DNA of 64,000 nt, taken from the NCBI RefSeq assembly GCF_002104995.1, contig NW_024468260.1, positions 434,001 to 498,000 on the forward strand, read 5' to 3'. Numbering within the stretch: the stretch's first letter is position 1; every line of letters starts with the position of its first letter. Source of the stretch: Linderina pennispora. Its lineage: Eukaryota > Kickxellomycota > Kickxellomycetes > Kickxellales > Kickxellaceae. The position numbers and the translations under genes are program-made. This document shows, piece after piece, positions 22,033-32,300 of the stretch. The notes below the pieces were generated by a model. The model did not search any database and had not been told where the DNA came from. It worked only from the letters and a program-made list of their open reading frames with translations.

Positions 22033-24495
22033 ATGTGGACAGTCGCCGACAAAGGATCCAAGAAGACGCAGACTAGCAGCACGCAGACCGCCATGCGCAG
22101 TAACAAGCGGCGAAAGGCAGCGAAGCGCAAGGCGGCTCCGCAGGTGACGGAGGATGACTGGGCGCAGATCTCGCTCAACCCCCCGCCCATGCCCAAAAGC
22201 TCCAAAAAGGCCAAGAGGTCTCCGGTATCGACTACACAGCCTGAAGCCGAGCAGCCCACAGACGATATGGATATGGAGACGATCGCTGACTGGGACTGGA
22301 AGACAGTCAGCGCGCCAACATACCTGGGCGGCGCCGACAATGAGATCGGTGGGATGGTTTCGCTGCAAGAGATCGACAACGTTGATTGTGCATGGGAGGC
22401 CGACGAGGAGACTGGTGGCAAGGTGCTCAAATTCCGCAGGGTCGTGCCCAAAGATGGCAAGAAGCAAGCCAAGAAGCACGATAAGAAGTCAGCCAAGGTC
22501 GAGGAGGACGACGAGGAGGAGGACGACTATGACGATTTCGCTGCGACAGTCAACTGGGACGATTTTGTGATGATGGACGATTTCTCAGAGGAGAAGGCGG
22601 AGAAGGGACAGCTGGTGTCAATCGGCGAAAAGCTGCGCCAGGGCCATGAGCAGGGATTGGGCGGCGAGGGATCGGACAGCGAAGGCGCTGCAGATGCAGC
22701 CACATCGGGTGCAGAAGACCAGCAAGAGGACAGGCGACGAGGTCAAACGAGGATGGCTCTGCCGATTCTGAGGAGTCTCAGGACGAGGATGCCAAAGGAC
22801 AAGGAGGACGCCATTGAGGATCCTGAAGTTGATGTCTCGGCCTGGGAACACTATGGCACGCACGATCTCCTGCTGCGTGCCCTGAAGCACCTGAACTTCA
22901 CGCAGCCGACCGAGATCCAGGCCAAGACGCTCTCCAAGGCCATTGCTGGTCGGGATATTATTGGTGCTGCTGAGACTGGCTCGGGAAAGACCCTGGCTTT
23001 CGGTGTGCCTATGGTGCAGTGCCTGGCCACGCACAAGGGCAAAAAGTGGACAGGCCCCACCGGGCTGGTCCTGACGCCCACGCGCGAGCTGGCGATCCAG
23101 GTCACTGACCATCTGCAGGCGCTGGCCAAATTTGTGCGCGCCCGCGTCGTGCCGATTGTCGGTGGTATGTCTGAAGCCAAGCAGCAGCGCCTTCTGTCGT
23201 CATTCCCAGACATCATCGTGGCCACGCCCGGCCGGTTCTGGGACCTGGTGTCAACCAACGACGAGTACCTGAAGCAGCTGCAGTCGATCAGATTCCTGGC
23301 CATCGACGAGGCCGACCGTATGCTCGAGCCAGGCCATTTTAAGGAGCTGTCGTTCATCTTCAAGGCTGTCAACGAGCAGACAATCAAGGGCACCGGCGGC
23401 GAGCGCCAGACGTTTGTGTTTTCGGCCACCCTGCTCAAGGACATGCAGTTCCGTGCTCACCGCGCGCCAAAGAAGAAGAATGCCAACAAGCCCAAGCCCG
23501 GATCGATGGAGGATCTGATCCTGCGCGTCGGATTCCAGGATCCCAAGCCGTTCTTTGTCGACGTCACTCGCGCCGATGCCACTGCTGCCACCCTTACCGA
23601 GGCCCGCATTGACTGCCTTGCTGCTGAGCGCGACATCTACCTCTACTACTTCCTTGTCCGCTACCCGGCCCGCACCCTCGTGTTTGTCAACAGCATTGAT
23701 GCAATTCGCCGGCTCGTGCCCATCCTCAGACTCCTCCAAGTCCCTGTGTTTGGTCTGCATGCGCAGATGGAGCAGCGCCAGCGACTCAAGAATGTTGACC
23801 GGTTCCGCGATACCCCGAACGCTGTTCTTGTCGCTAGCGATGTTGCTGCTCGTGGTCTCGATATTCCGCACGTCGACCACGTTGTGCACTACCAGCTGCC
23901 GCGCTCCGGCGATCTCTACGTCCACCGGAGCGGCCGCACTGCGCGTGCCAACAAGGAGGGCCTTGCCATCATGCTCGTCAGTCCCGAGGAGCGCAAGACA
24001 TACCACAAGGTCTGCACGATGCTGAAAAAGGACATTGCGCAGTTCCCCGTCGACCTCGACATCATTGGCCGCCTCAAGCCGCGCGTCACCCTCGCCCAGC
24101 AGATCGACCAGCAGGAGCACAAGCTGCAGAAGCAGACGCACGAGCGCAATTGGTTCAAGCGCAATGCAGAGGAGCTCGACATCGAGCTCGACAGCGATTT
24201 CCTGCCTTCGTCTGATGACGAGGACCACGGAGAGATGGTCCGCGAGGAAGCCCATGCAAAGCAAAAGATCAAGGCTATGAAGCGCCAGATGAAGTACCTG
24301 CTGGCACAAAAGATCGTCACCCGCGGCGTCTCAGCACAGTACCTGTCGAGCGGCATCATCAGCGACCTTGCCGACCGCCTGCTTGACACCAAGGACGCGA
24401 ATCCAGTGATTCCGACATTGAAGCGCGAGTCGGCCCTCGAGGCAGCAAAGAGCAGGGTGCGCGCACAGAAGGCACACAAGCTGCGCAAGCACTAA
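22033..24495 (+). CDS. MAK5: DEAD-box RNA helicase, Mak5/DDX24 type
   Basis: About 820 residues from ATG 22033 (MWTVADKGSK); another Met at MRSNKRRKAAK is possible. The order is a basic N-terminus, an acidic linker, the Q motif (LNFTQPTEIQ), motif I (AAETGSGKT), PTRELAIQ, motif II (DEAD in FLAIDEADRML), SAT (FSATLL), a family-typical insert, then VATP..., DVAARGLDIP and HRSGRTARA. A long C-terminal coiled, charged tail follows. Mak5/DDX24 works in 60S ribosome assembly. The linker at 22732-22798 hides three extra single bases that together restore frame: the written frame gives a basic stretch (RRRGQTRMALPILRSLRTRM), while removing the extras gives an acidic one (EDGSADSEESQDEDAK). Confidence 0.9.
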   Translation: MWTVADKGSKKTQTSSTQTAMRSNKRRKAAKRKAAPQVTEDDWAQISLNPPPMPKSSKKAKRSPVSTTQPEAEQPTDDMDMETIADWDWKTVSAPTYLGGADNEIGGMVSLQEIDNVDCAWEADEETGGKVLKFRRVVPKDGKKQAKKHDKKSAKVEEDDEEEDDYDDFAATVNWDDFVMMDDFSEEKAEKGQLVSIGEKLRQGHEQGLGGEGSDSEGAADAATSGAEDQQEDRRRGQTRMALPILRSLRTRMPKDKEDAIEDPEVDVSAWEHYGTHDLLLRALKHLNFTQPTEIQAKTLSKAIAGRDIIGAAETGSGKTLAFGVPMVQCLATHKGKKWTGPTGLVLTPTRELAIQVTDHLQALAKFVRARVVPIVGGMSEAKQQRLLSSFPDIIVATPGRFWDLVSTNDEYLKQLQSIRFLAIDEADRMLEPGHFKELSFIFKAVNEQTIKGTGGERQTFVFSATLLKDMQFRAHRAPKKKNANKPKPGSMEDLILRVGFQDPKPFFVDVTRADATAATLTEARIDCLAAERDIYLYYFLVRYPARTLVFVNSIDAIRRLVPILRLLQVPVFGLHAQMEQRQRLKNVDRFRDTPNAVLVASDVAARGLDIPHVDHVVHYQLPRSGDLYVHRSGRTARANKEGLAIMLVSPEERKTYHKVCTMLKKDIAQFPVDLDIIGRLKPRVTLAQQIDQQEHKLQKQTHERNWFKRNAEELDIELDSDFLPSSDDEDHGEMVREEAHAKQKIKAMKRQMKYLLAQKIVTRGVSAQYLSSGIISDLADRLLDTKDANPVIPTLKRESALEAAKSRVRAQKAHKLRKH

Positions 24496-24551
24496 GCCAT
24501 TTAGCTCGATCTTTTAGCCTATATACGCCTCATAAATTCGGTGCTTGGACA

Positions 24552-25194
24552 ATGTATACCACAACATCCCGGGCTGCATTTGCCCAGCGCTCCCTGAGAC
24601 CTGCCAGATATGGACATTTCGACACTTTAGGCATGCAGTACGCCTCCTCCGTATGCTTGCGGTGCAGCTGGAGAACAATAGCTTCTCGGTACTTTTGTGG
24701 ACTGGCCGTTGTCCGCTCGGGGTGGGGCCAGAGCACGCCCAGACAATGCAGTGGAAAGGGGGGATGGGTGCGGGAGGCTGGGGCTGTCAATGTGCTATTA
24801 TCCTACACCCCTCTCACGTTTACTGTTAATGGATTCCAGTTGCATGTTACTGGGGATGCGAATGCGGCACAGCAGTTTCCCCAGCCTGCGTTTTGGCTAT
24901 TTTTGCTTTTGGATAGCCAGGGGCCGGTGATTGCCGTCGACTGGAATATGCCCGCGCATCCCACACCCACGCGCTGTGGCCAATGCCCAGCCAGCGATGC
25001 TCTCTCCATCGCATCTGGTCGTAATATTTCCCGCCGCCATTTCGCGCTGCTTGCTGTGCTTTGCTGGGGACGTGGGGGATCTGCTGCTCTTTGATAAACT
25101 GTGGGCAATCGATAATGGCTACCCGTCGGTATTGGCAACAATCCCAGAAAGAGCACGTTTCAAAAGAGCAATCCGGCAACGCTTACCTGGGTGA
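24552..25194 (+). CDS. unidentified protein, frame broken at least twice
   Basis: Protein-like segments follow each other in frames that step by +1, as in other broken genes here: RMLAVQLENNSFSVLLWTG, then LTFTVNGFQLHVTGDAN and PAFWLFLLLDSQGPVIAVDW, then LSPSHLVVIFPAAISRCLL and VGDLLLFDKLWAIDNGYPSV ending RARFKRAIRQRLPG at TGA 25192-25194. The alternating hydrophobic pattern suggests a folded α/β protein of about 200 residues. The first ATG (24552) opens MYTTTSRAAFAQRSLRPARY, which resembles a mitochondrial presequence. I do not recognise the family. The opposite strand is also partly open, but those translations lack a hydrophobic pattern. Confidence 0.35.
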
Positions 25195-25557
25195 CCTTTA
25201 GACAAAAAACAAAAGCTACCTGTATCAAAAGGATCACTGCCCATGCATCGCATCATGCCGAGCGTTTCCATTTCCGGTTCGGAGGGAAGCGAACAGCAGA
25301 AAGGCCGGGCAGCGGCACAATGCCGGTGAGCTGTAAGAGAATAACATTAGACAAGGAGAATACTGAGGGAATAGAGGGCATGGGTGTTAAGACATTGAAA
25401 GACTGCCAGTGACGAGCTGCTGTGGTGATGGCAGTGGGGCCAAGGCTGGGGCCAGAGCACGACACAGAGCGGAACCGCAGGTGAAGTCAAGCTCAGTGCT
25501 ACCTCAGGAATTCCCACCCTTGTCTACTGCTGCCAGACGCAAGCATCCCACCCGCTA
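25195..25557. other. intergenic between convergent genes
   Basis: There is nothing I can support. It lies between the unidentified plus-strand gene and the end of the velvet gene. Confidence 0.4.
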
Positions 25558-26269
25558 TTAGACATCATCGTCCTCTTGGTCGCCATCATCGTCCTGCTGG
25601 AAGGTCCGCCCGCGGCCGTTCTTCCGAATGGTGATTTTGATGCCCTGCTTGGCGAATGCCTTTGACAGCTCTGTCGAGTCTGTCATCCCAGGGAATGCCT
25701 TTGGCGGAATACACCTCGAATGTGTCGCTCCAAACTATGGATTCTATGAACGCCCGTGGCTCCTCCTGCGACGGGATTATTGTGAATTGGAACTTGAGCC
25801 GGAACCGGCCCTCGGTCCGCACCGACAAATCGTGGAAAATGAAAAAGATGTTGTGTTGGTCGTGCTCGTCCTTGAGCAAGTATGCACCCGACACTGTTGT
25901 GCCCACCAGGTTCCGCACCTTCACTGGTTCGCTCAGCGACATTACCGATGACGAGGATGACGGATACATTGGCATTGGGCCGGGTAATGTGTTTGGGTTG
26001 ATGACTATCGACCGATCATTCTCCATGTTGGGCGCCCACAGTGTTGCCGACACCACGAATTTGCAGGTATCGACATCCTCGCTGTTCATCAGTCGTCCGT
26101 TCTCGTCAAGCACCCGCAGCTTCACTACCGGCGGCGGGTCAATCGGCCGGCGGTCCTTCTCGCCGAATCCGCACATCCGGGCCCGGATTGGATGCTGCTG
26201 CCATCTCAAATATGTATTTGTGCGTTGGTCCATTGGGTCTATTTGGATGTCGGGTAGGAGTGGGAACAT
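25558..26269 (-). CDS. velvet-domain transcriptional regulator, one +1 frame break
   Basis: From ATG 26269 ([16 protein letters not shown]; a second Met is at 26233) to TAA 25558-25560, about 236 residues. The velvet signature is clear: [17 protein letters not shown] followed by [15 protein letters not shown], the central [20 protein letters not shown] and the last strand FEVYSAK. One extra A in the AAA at 25700-25702 breaks the frame; beyond it the ending is [19 protein letters not shown], then [16 protein letters not shown] and an acidic tail. Velvet proteins (VeA, VelB, VosA, VelC) bind DNA as dimers and govern sporulation and secondary metabolism. The short size and single compact domain fit a VelB/VosA-like member, but I cannot choose between them. 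Confidence 0.9.
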
Positions 26270-27418
26270 TAGGAGTTGTGTATGCGCGTAGAAATCAGTA
26301 GAAAGTAGAGGCACAGAAACGTAGAATGGAAGTGGACAGGGAAAAAATAGCAGCCGAGGAAAAGGGGAAAGTGGATACACAAAATGGAATTGGGGGACGA
26401 GGAAGAGGGGTGGGTTATCAAAACTGGAGTTGGCGCGAGTGCATATCAGACACAGGCGTCGCACAATTATGAGAGCATCGCCTTCTGCGCATGAAAAAAG
26501 GATTTACTATATATGGGAGGATGTCTGTAGGGAGAAAGGATCCGAGCGTTCATCATTGAACGCCTCCTGCCCGCACGCTAGGCCGAGTAAACACGGGCAT
26601 TAATATCCTCGATAGCAGACCGTATGGTCTAGTCGGAAACTAAGGACCGCGAACAAATAGCGCGTGGAGCAGACGCAGGCAGATAGATTAACATGGCTCT
26701 TATTACCCTTTTTGGGGGAGGGGTTGAAAGCGGATGCCAGGCAGGAGGAAGAAGGCATCTAAAATGCAGAGTAATGCAGCTTACAGTTTACCCAGTAGCG
26801 CCTTCGCCATGCTATCGAAGAAGCCAGGCAAAATTCGGGGGGGGGGGGAGGTACTGCAGTGAGGCAGCGGTGCTGAGGCAGCTTTACCAGTCAAATAAAA
26901 CGGGGAGTGGAAACGAAGTAGTTACCGCTGCATACACAAGGAACCGCCCCTTTTTCACAGTTTATATATCCGAGCCGCGCAAAGTAGACCCAAGCAAACA
27001 TTGAAGAAACAGGGACGTAAGGGCGGAGAGAGCCGGCATAAGCATCAGCAAGCAGCGGTAGGTCTTTCTGCCATGAGGCAAACAAGCCGGCCTGTACAAG
27101 TGCTGTGGTTTTTGCCTGTGGACATGAATTTCAAATCAGGACAAGCGCATGGACAGGCTGCTGTTTTTTATGTTCAGTAGATGACGGGCGACGCACAAAC
27201 AACAATCACTCAGCAGCGATGGGGCCACTCGCCACGTACGTGTCAGCAGCCGACAATTGGAGGGAGCAAGGTGATGTTGGTCCCTCAGACAAGGACTGTA
27301 GCATTGCAGCGACTCCAAGGTACCGGTTGGGCAGCAGCCATAGTTGCATGAGCCGTAACTGGATGCTGACGGACAAACAAAGCGCCACAGCAGAAGGCAA
27401 TGTAGCGGCTTCACTTAC
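26270..27418. other. long upstream region of the velvet gene
   Basis: No supportable ORF. A G12 homopolymer occupies 26837-26848. The region is probably promoter, 5' UTR or a long intron if the exon-like island at 27419-27540 belongs to the velvet gene. Confidence 0.4.
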
Positions 27419-27540
27419 CCACTGACCATGGTTGGGATGGTAGGCAGGTCCTGGCCAAAGCCCAACTCGGGCGCCGACCCGCCAGCCTGGAGCTCAGATG
27501 CGTCGCAAAACTCGTATTTTGGGCGAAGCATGACAGCGAT
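27419..27540 (-). other. exon-like island upstream of velvet
   Basis: Read on the minus strand, an acceptor (CTACCATTTTGCTTTATAG) precedes an open 122-base stretch that ends at a consensus donor (GTAAGTG). It encodes MLRPKYEFCDASELQAGG and continues SAPELGFGQDLPTIPTMVSG, which looks like real protein, although I do not recognise it. It may be a 5' exon of the velvet transcript (intron about 1.15 kb) or part of a separate unfound gene. Confidence 0.35.
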
Positions 27541-29304
27541 CTATAAAGCAAAATGGTAGATTTGTAAGAATAGAGGAGCGAAGCAAGGGAGCGGAATGTA
27601 TGTGGATGAGTGCTTTCTATTAGCCAGCTAGTTAAAGCCCGCCCGCCAGCAGTTGTAGATGGGGAGAGAAGGGGGCTATTGAAATGCCAGAGCAAGGCAG
27701 TGGCTCGAAAAGGCTACAAAAGCAGGCAATCGTCGCGGTGGGGGATGAGTATGCTGTACAGTGAGCAGATGGGCAGTGTTTGGCGTCGACAGGAAAACAG
27801 CTAGAGCTTGCTATGCGGTCAGAACCCGGAAAGAGGGACAGCAGGAGAGGTGAGGACAGGCATTTATACAAAACAGCACACCGCGCTGTGGCACTGCGAC
27901 CGAGCGCCAGCAAGCAGCGCCGATGGCAGAAACCAAATGAGCGGAATACATGGATGGGTGAGGGATGAGAGAGACATAAGCGAGTCAAATGGGTTCCTCG
28001 GTGTCGCAATGAATGAGCCGGAAATAAAATAAAACGCAAGGGTCACTGGGGCCATTGTTCATCAGAATGCGAGTTGCCCCAGTGGGTGGTGATGCATCAT
28101 ATATGGCTGGGTTGCTGTCCACGCCATTGGATTCAGTGCAGTCGTGACTTTCAGCAAAAATAGCAACTGCGACACAAGTCCGTATCAGCATAACGGACGC
28201 TTTGGCTTGACACAAAGACAAACGCATCTTTCGCGGTTCCCAGCCTTGGTGGTGGAACATCAATGCCACTATCGACACCACCACCATCACAATGATATAT
28301 ATGCGATCGCCGGCACAAAGCGTCAAAGCACTATCAGGATCGCTTGGCCGCAACGAGCGAATCCGTGTGCAGTGTGGCACCCCTCAGAGAAGCAAATAAC
28401 TCTCTGCTGCCATCGCACCCAGAGCTGTAAAGCAATTGGACGGCGCTCTCTGGACACACGACTTGCCTTTGTATATCCAGCTTCGAGACTTTTATCTTTT
28501 GCAATCCGGGTCACAAAGGGCCTCTGTTTGAGAGTCCGGTATATGTGCGCAGCTAGAAAGGTGGTGGCTACTGGTAATAAATAAGCGAGCAGGTAATTAC
28601 ATAAAAAGGGCACGCGCGCGCCAAGGGGAAGAGAGAAAAGACGGGAGGGAAGGGGTGGGGGTGAAAGCGTGAGCTGGTGGCCTGCGGCTGAGGGGATTCC
28701 ACTGACACTTTATTCGACAGTCCAGAGTCGAGCGAAAATAATTTTGCTGGGAGGGGGTGCGACAAACCCCTGGCCTGCACCGGCCAGGACCCGCCCCCTA
28801 GGGTTGCAAGATGGGGACAGTTTTTTTTCGATGTGATTTCCCTGGCTTGCATCAGCCCGCTGTGCCAAAGTTTGAATTCGTTTCGAAAATGGCATCCGAG
28901 CCGATGTGAATATAGGCTGTCAGCGGGTGTGACCTTTCTGAAAGGAGAAGCAAGCTAAACAGCGGACAAGGGCGCGTCCTGGGCTCCAGTGGAACACAGA
29001 CATGTTGTGATTCGCTTCGCAGGTCAAAAGAGTTTCGGCCAGATTAGGCTGATAAGGGCAAACTAATAAAAATCGCATTGAGTCTGAATAATAGGCCGCA
29101 AATGCTGAACGTACAAGACAGCAACCCACACCTGTGACCTCGCTGACTCCTAAGCCTACTTGGATGCTGCTGCGATTTTGGCCCGGAGCATAATAACGCG
29201 TTTCCTATTCGCAACAGCACTGGCTTTTGTTTAATAAAACGCTTTCCAATTCGACCCTCTCGACTCTTTCCACAAAACTCTGTGGTGCTCCTTTTCTGCT
29301 ATTC
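27541..29304. other. gene-poor region
   Basis: Many short ORFs lie on both strands without domains or consistent codon bias. There are purine-rich stretches (for example around 28620-28680). No RNA gene was recognised. Confidence 0.4.
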
Positions 29305-32300
29305 TCACAGCATGTCTCTCTGCAGATCCAACAGGTCGATGCTGTACCACTGAGTGCCAGCCATGCTTCCCCACTTGCATCTATATTGACACCTGCAGAT
29401 GCGTTGGGGGTACGTAGTCAAGTCGGAGTTTGAATCGCCCCGCTGGCGCACAAGATATTTGCGCACGTTTGGCCAAAAGCAGGACCTGCCGGTTCCTAAT
29501 TTTGGTGCATTACATGGCAAGGACCCCTTACTTACCTATCAGCCTCCTTCACATTCTCGGGGGCACTGCGCTGGTACCCTTTGCTGTCGACAGTCTTAAG
29601 AACCTTGTCGAGCTCCGCTGTGAGTCTGGCGATCTTTGCTGCTCCTGTGGATGGCATAGCATGGCCTGTATCCTGCTTGGGGCCCAGCCTTGCAACCACA
29701 CGCAGGCCAGGCGCCACGACAAGCCGTTGCTGAATCCAGCTCCGCCTGTGTCTATCAAATGAATAGGTATGTGCAGCAGATAAGCAGTCATGATGATCCC
29801 ATGTTGGTTTCAATTGGGGACGTGCATATTCTTTTCATACTCCGCTCTCTAATCCCTGCCTTCAAGTTCAGCCGTCCCTCCTTTTCCGAAATGTGCCAAT
29901 GCGAGGAATAGGCCGTGCAATTGGGGTTGGGCTTTGATGGGCCCAATGTGCACAGCCGACGAATGAGACGATCAACTAGTGCACTGTTGTAGAAAGGAAT
30001 TGTGTGGCTGTGAGCCATGGCGGGTGGGGCGGACGAGGCCGATCGGCAGAAGCGTGGAGCTCAACTTTTTTGGTAGAGGATGTAGATCGGCTTGCCAGTT
30101 CTGGATCAAGCCCGCTAGGTTGTTTACGTTTCCAAACACGTTTTGCCAAGAAAAGTGTCAGAGCAGCAAGTGGGGGTAAACGACGCAATGTGTGCCATAG
30201 AATAGAAATGCATAAGGTGGTAAGAGGAAATGGCCGCATGGGATGAGGGCGACTCATTTGCGTGTGAAGCATGCAGAGAAGCATCGATGGGTCTGCCTGG
30301 CCAAACCGGTGCTTGAAGGCGTGGACAAAAGTCAAGCAGCCTGATCAGACAGCTCCAGCACCCGCTTCATTCACATGGGAGAACCATGCTTTACCGGATG
30401 CCTGGTGAAAGCTGCCCCATCCCTCCTTTCTGTGAGCCTGGGATGCACAAGGTTTTACGACCCACTTCCAAATCCAACCCCCAGGATCAGCTGGCTTTCG
30501 CCCACGCTCCCATCGCAGTAGAATGCAAAGTCGATTCTCTGTGCGACGCCTTCCATGAAAGCGATTGAATGCGGCAAGTAATACGCCCCTACATGCAGCT
30601 TCTACTTACGGTTGAATTGCTTCCTGCGTCCTCGCATATGCGGATGGCTGTCTCCTTGCTCAGGATTTCGATGCACTGCTGATGGGGTCCCTATACGCTG
30701 GGTATCCGGAGCTACAACAGTAAACCTCTGGACCATCACCTAGCTGCGATCCCAGCCAGCCGGTCAGCATGCTGCTGCTTCAGCGAGCGGATGCCAGAAA
30801 TGACGCCAAATATAGCCTAGAAAACACAGCGACAATAGCTTAGTGGCTTGCAGTACCCTAATGCACGGTACGTGTTGTGCTCAGTACTTACGTCCACGTT
30901 GTCCTCATCACTGCGCCATTGGGAGGCTGCGATCCCGCTTCTCGATTGCCATTTGCACTCCATCACGGACATTTCTGCCCCCGAGCCCCGGTACGCATGC
31001 TTCTGCCATAGCTCCTACTTTAGGCAAGAGAAAACAAATTAGCCTCTGCCCGCAACCACGCCTGTGTACGGAAAGCGTTGCTCCTACTCACCTCCGTGAC
31101 AAACGGCATGAACGGATGCAGAGCTCGCAGCACAATGTCCAGGGATCCAAGCAAAATATTGACAACCAGTGTCCGGGTCCTACAGAAAAGAGCCACGTAT
31201 TCCCACTATTTTTAGTAGTCGCTACCTTGAAGAGAGGGTCATGCATCGCGTTGTGCGGCTGCCAGACAGAAAACAAGATAAGCAGTAAACGTACGCATTT
31301 CTTTGCGTGTCTGGCCAAGTGCACAGCGTGCGGCTAAAACTGGCTGCCAGGGCTAAAATAGCATCCCCAGGGTAATTATCCAAGGCTGATGGACGGCCAT
31401 GGCCCAGGTTCAAAGCAGCTTGCGAATCCAGCGCCGCACATAACTGTCGGGCGTTTACAGTGCATCCATCAGCTAAGACGTCAGTAAACAGGGAGGCGCC
31501 GCACTGTCGTCCTCTCCCCTTACCGAATACTGATGCAAAGTGTGCGTCTTTGCATGGAAAAAGGCAGGCTGATCGCTGTGCAGAAATCGATGTGCTGCAA
31601 ATGGCCATCCCCAGTGCCCCGCTCACTCCCGCCATATTGCGCAAAATTGCAAGACAGCAAACAACATCATAAGTCGCCTTACCTGTCTGGAGGCACTTGC
31701 ATTCCCAAACAGTGCCGGTTTTGACACCTCAATGTATCTGTCGCACAGGATCCCTCTGCACAAACTCCCGGACCGCCTCACCCGCCACTGCTGGCCTGAA
31801 CGTCTTCATCGCCTGATCGTATGTGTTCCAGTATACCATACAGCCGCGACACTAGCGCCCTATCAAACACCGTCAGATTTTCTTGGCTGATTGCCTTGGC
31901 AAATGACTCTGGGCTGGGTTTCCCAACCTTGTCAGCGTGCATGTGGACAAACTTGAACGTGTTCCACAGCTTGTTGCAGAAGTGGTACGACGACTTGACG
32001 TTCTCCAGACTCATGTTTATCTGCTGCGTTTGCTGGGTGTACAGCAGCAACGTAAACCGCAGCGCATCAGCGCCGAACCTCTGGAACCCGTTTGGATACA
32101 GCTTCTGCAGCTCCTTGGTGCTCTTCTTCAGCTCCTTATCTGAAAGATACCCGTTCTTGAGCGTCTGTTGCAGTGTTTTTAGGGGTGCTCCGTGTATGAC
32201 ATCGAGTGGGTTGATCACATTGCCCAGCGACTTGGACATCTTGCGGCCCTGCGAGTCGCGGACCATTGGGTGCAGCAGGACCGCACTGAAGGGCGGTGTC

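Noticed and set aside
26837-26848. G12 homopolymer as a regulatory or G-quadruplex site
   Set aside because: A single run cannot be told from simple-sequence noise or a homopolymer sequencing artefact.
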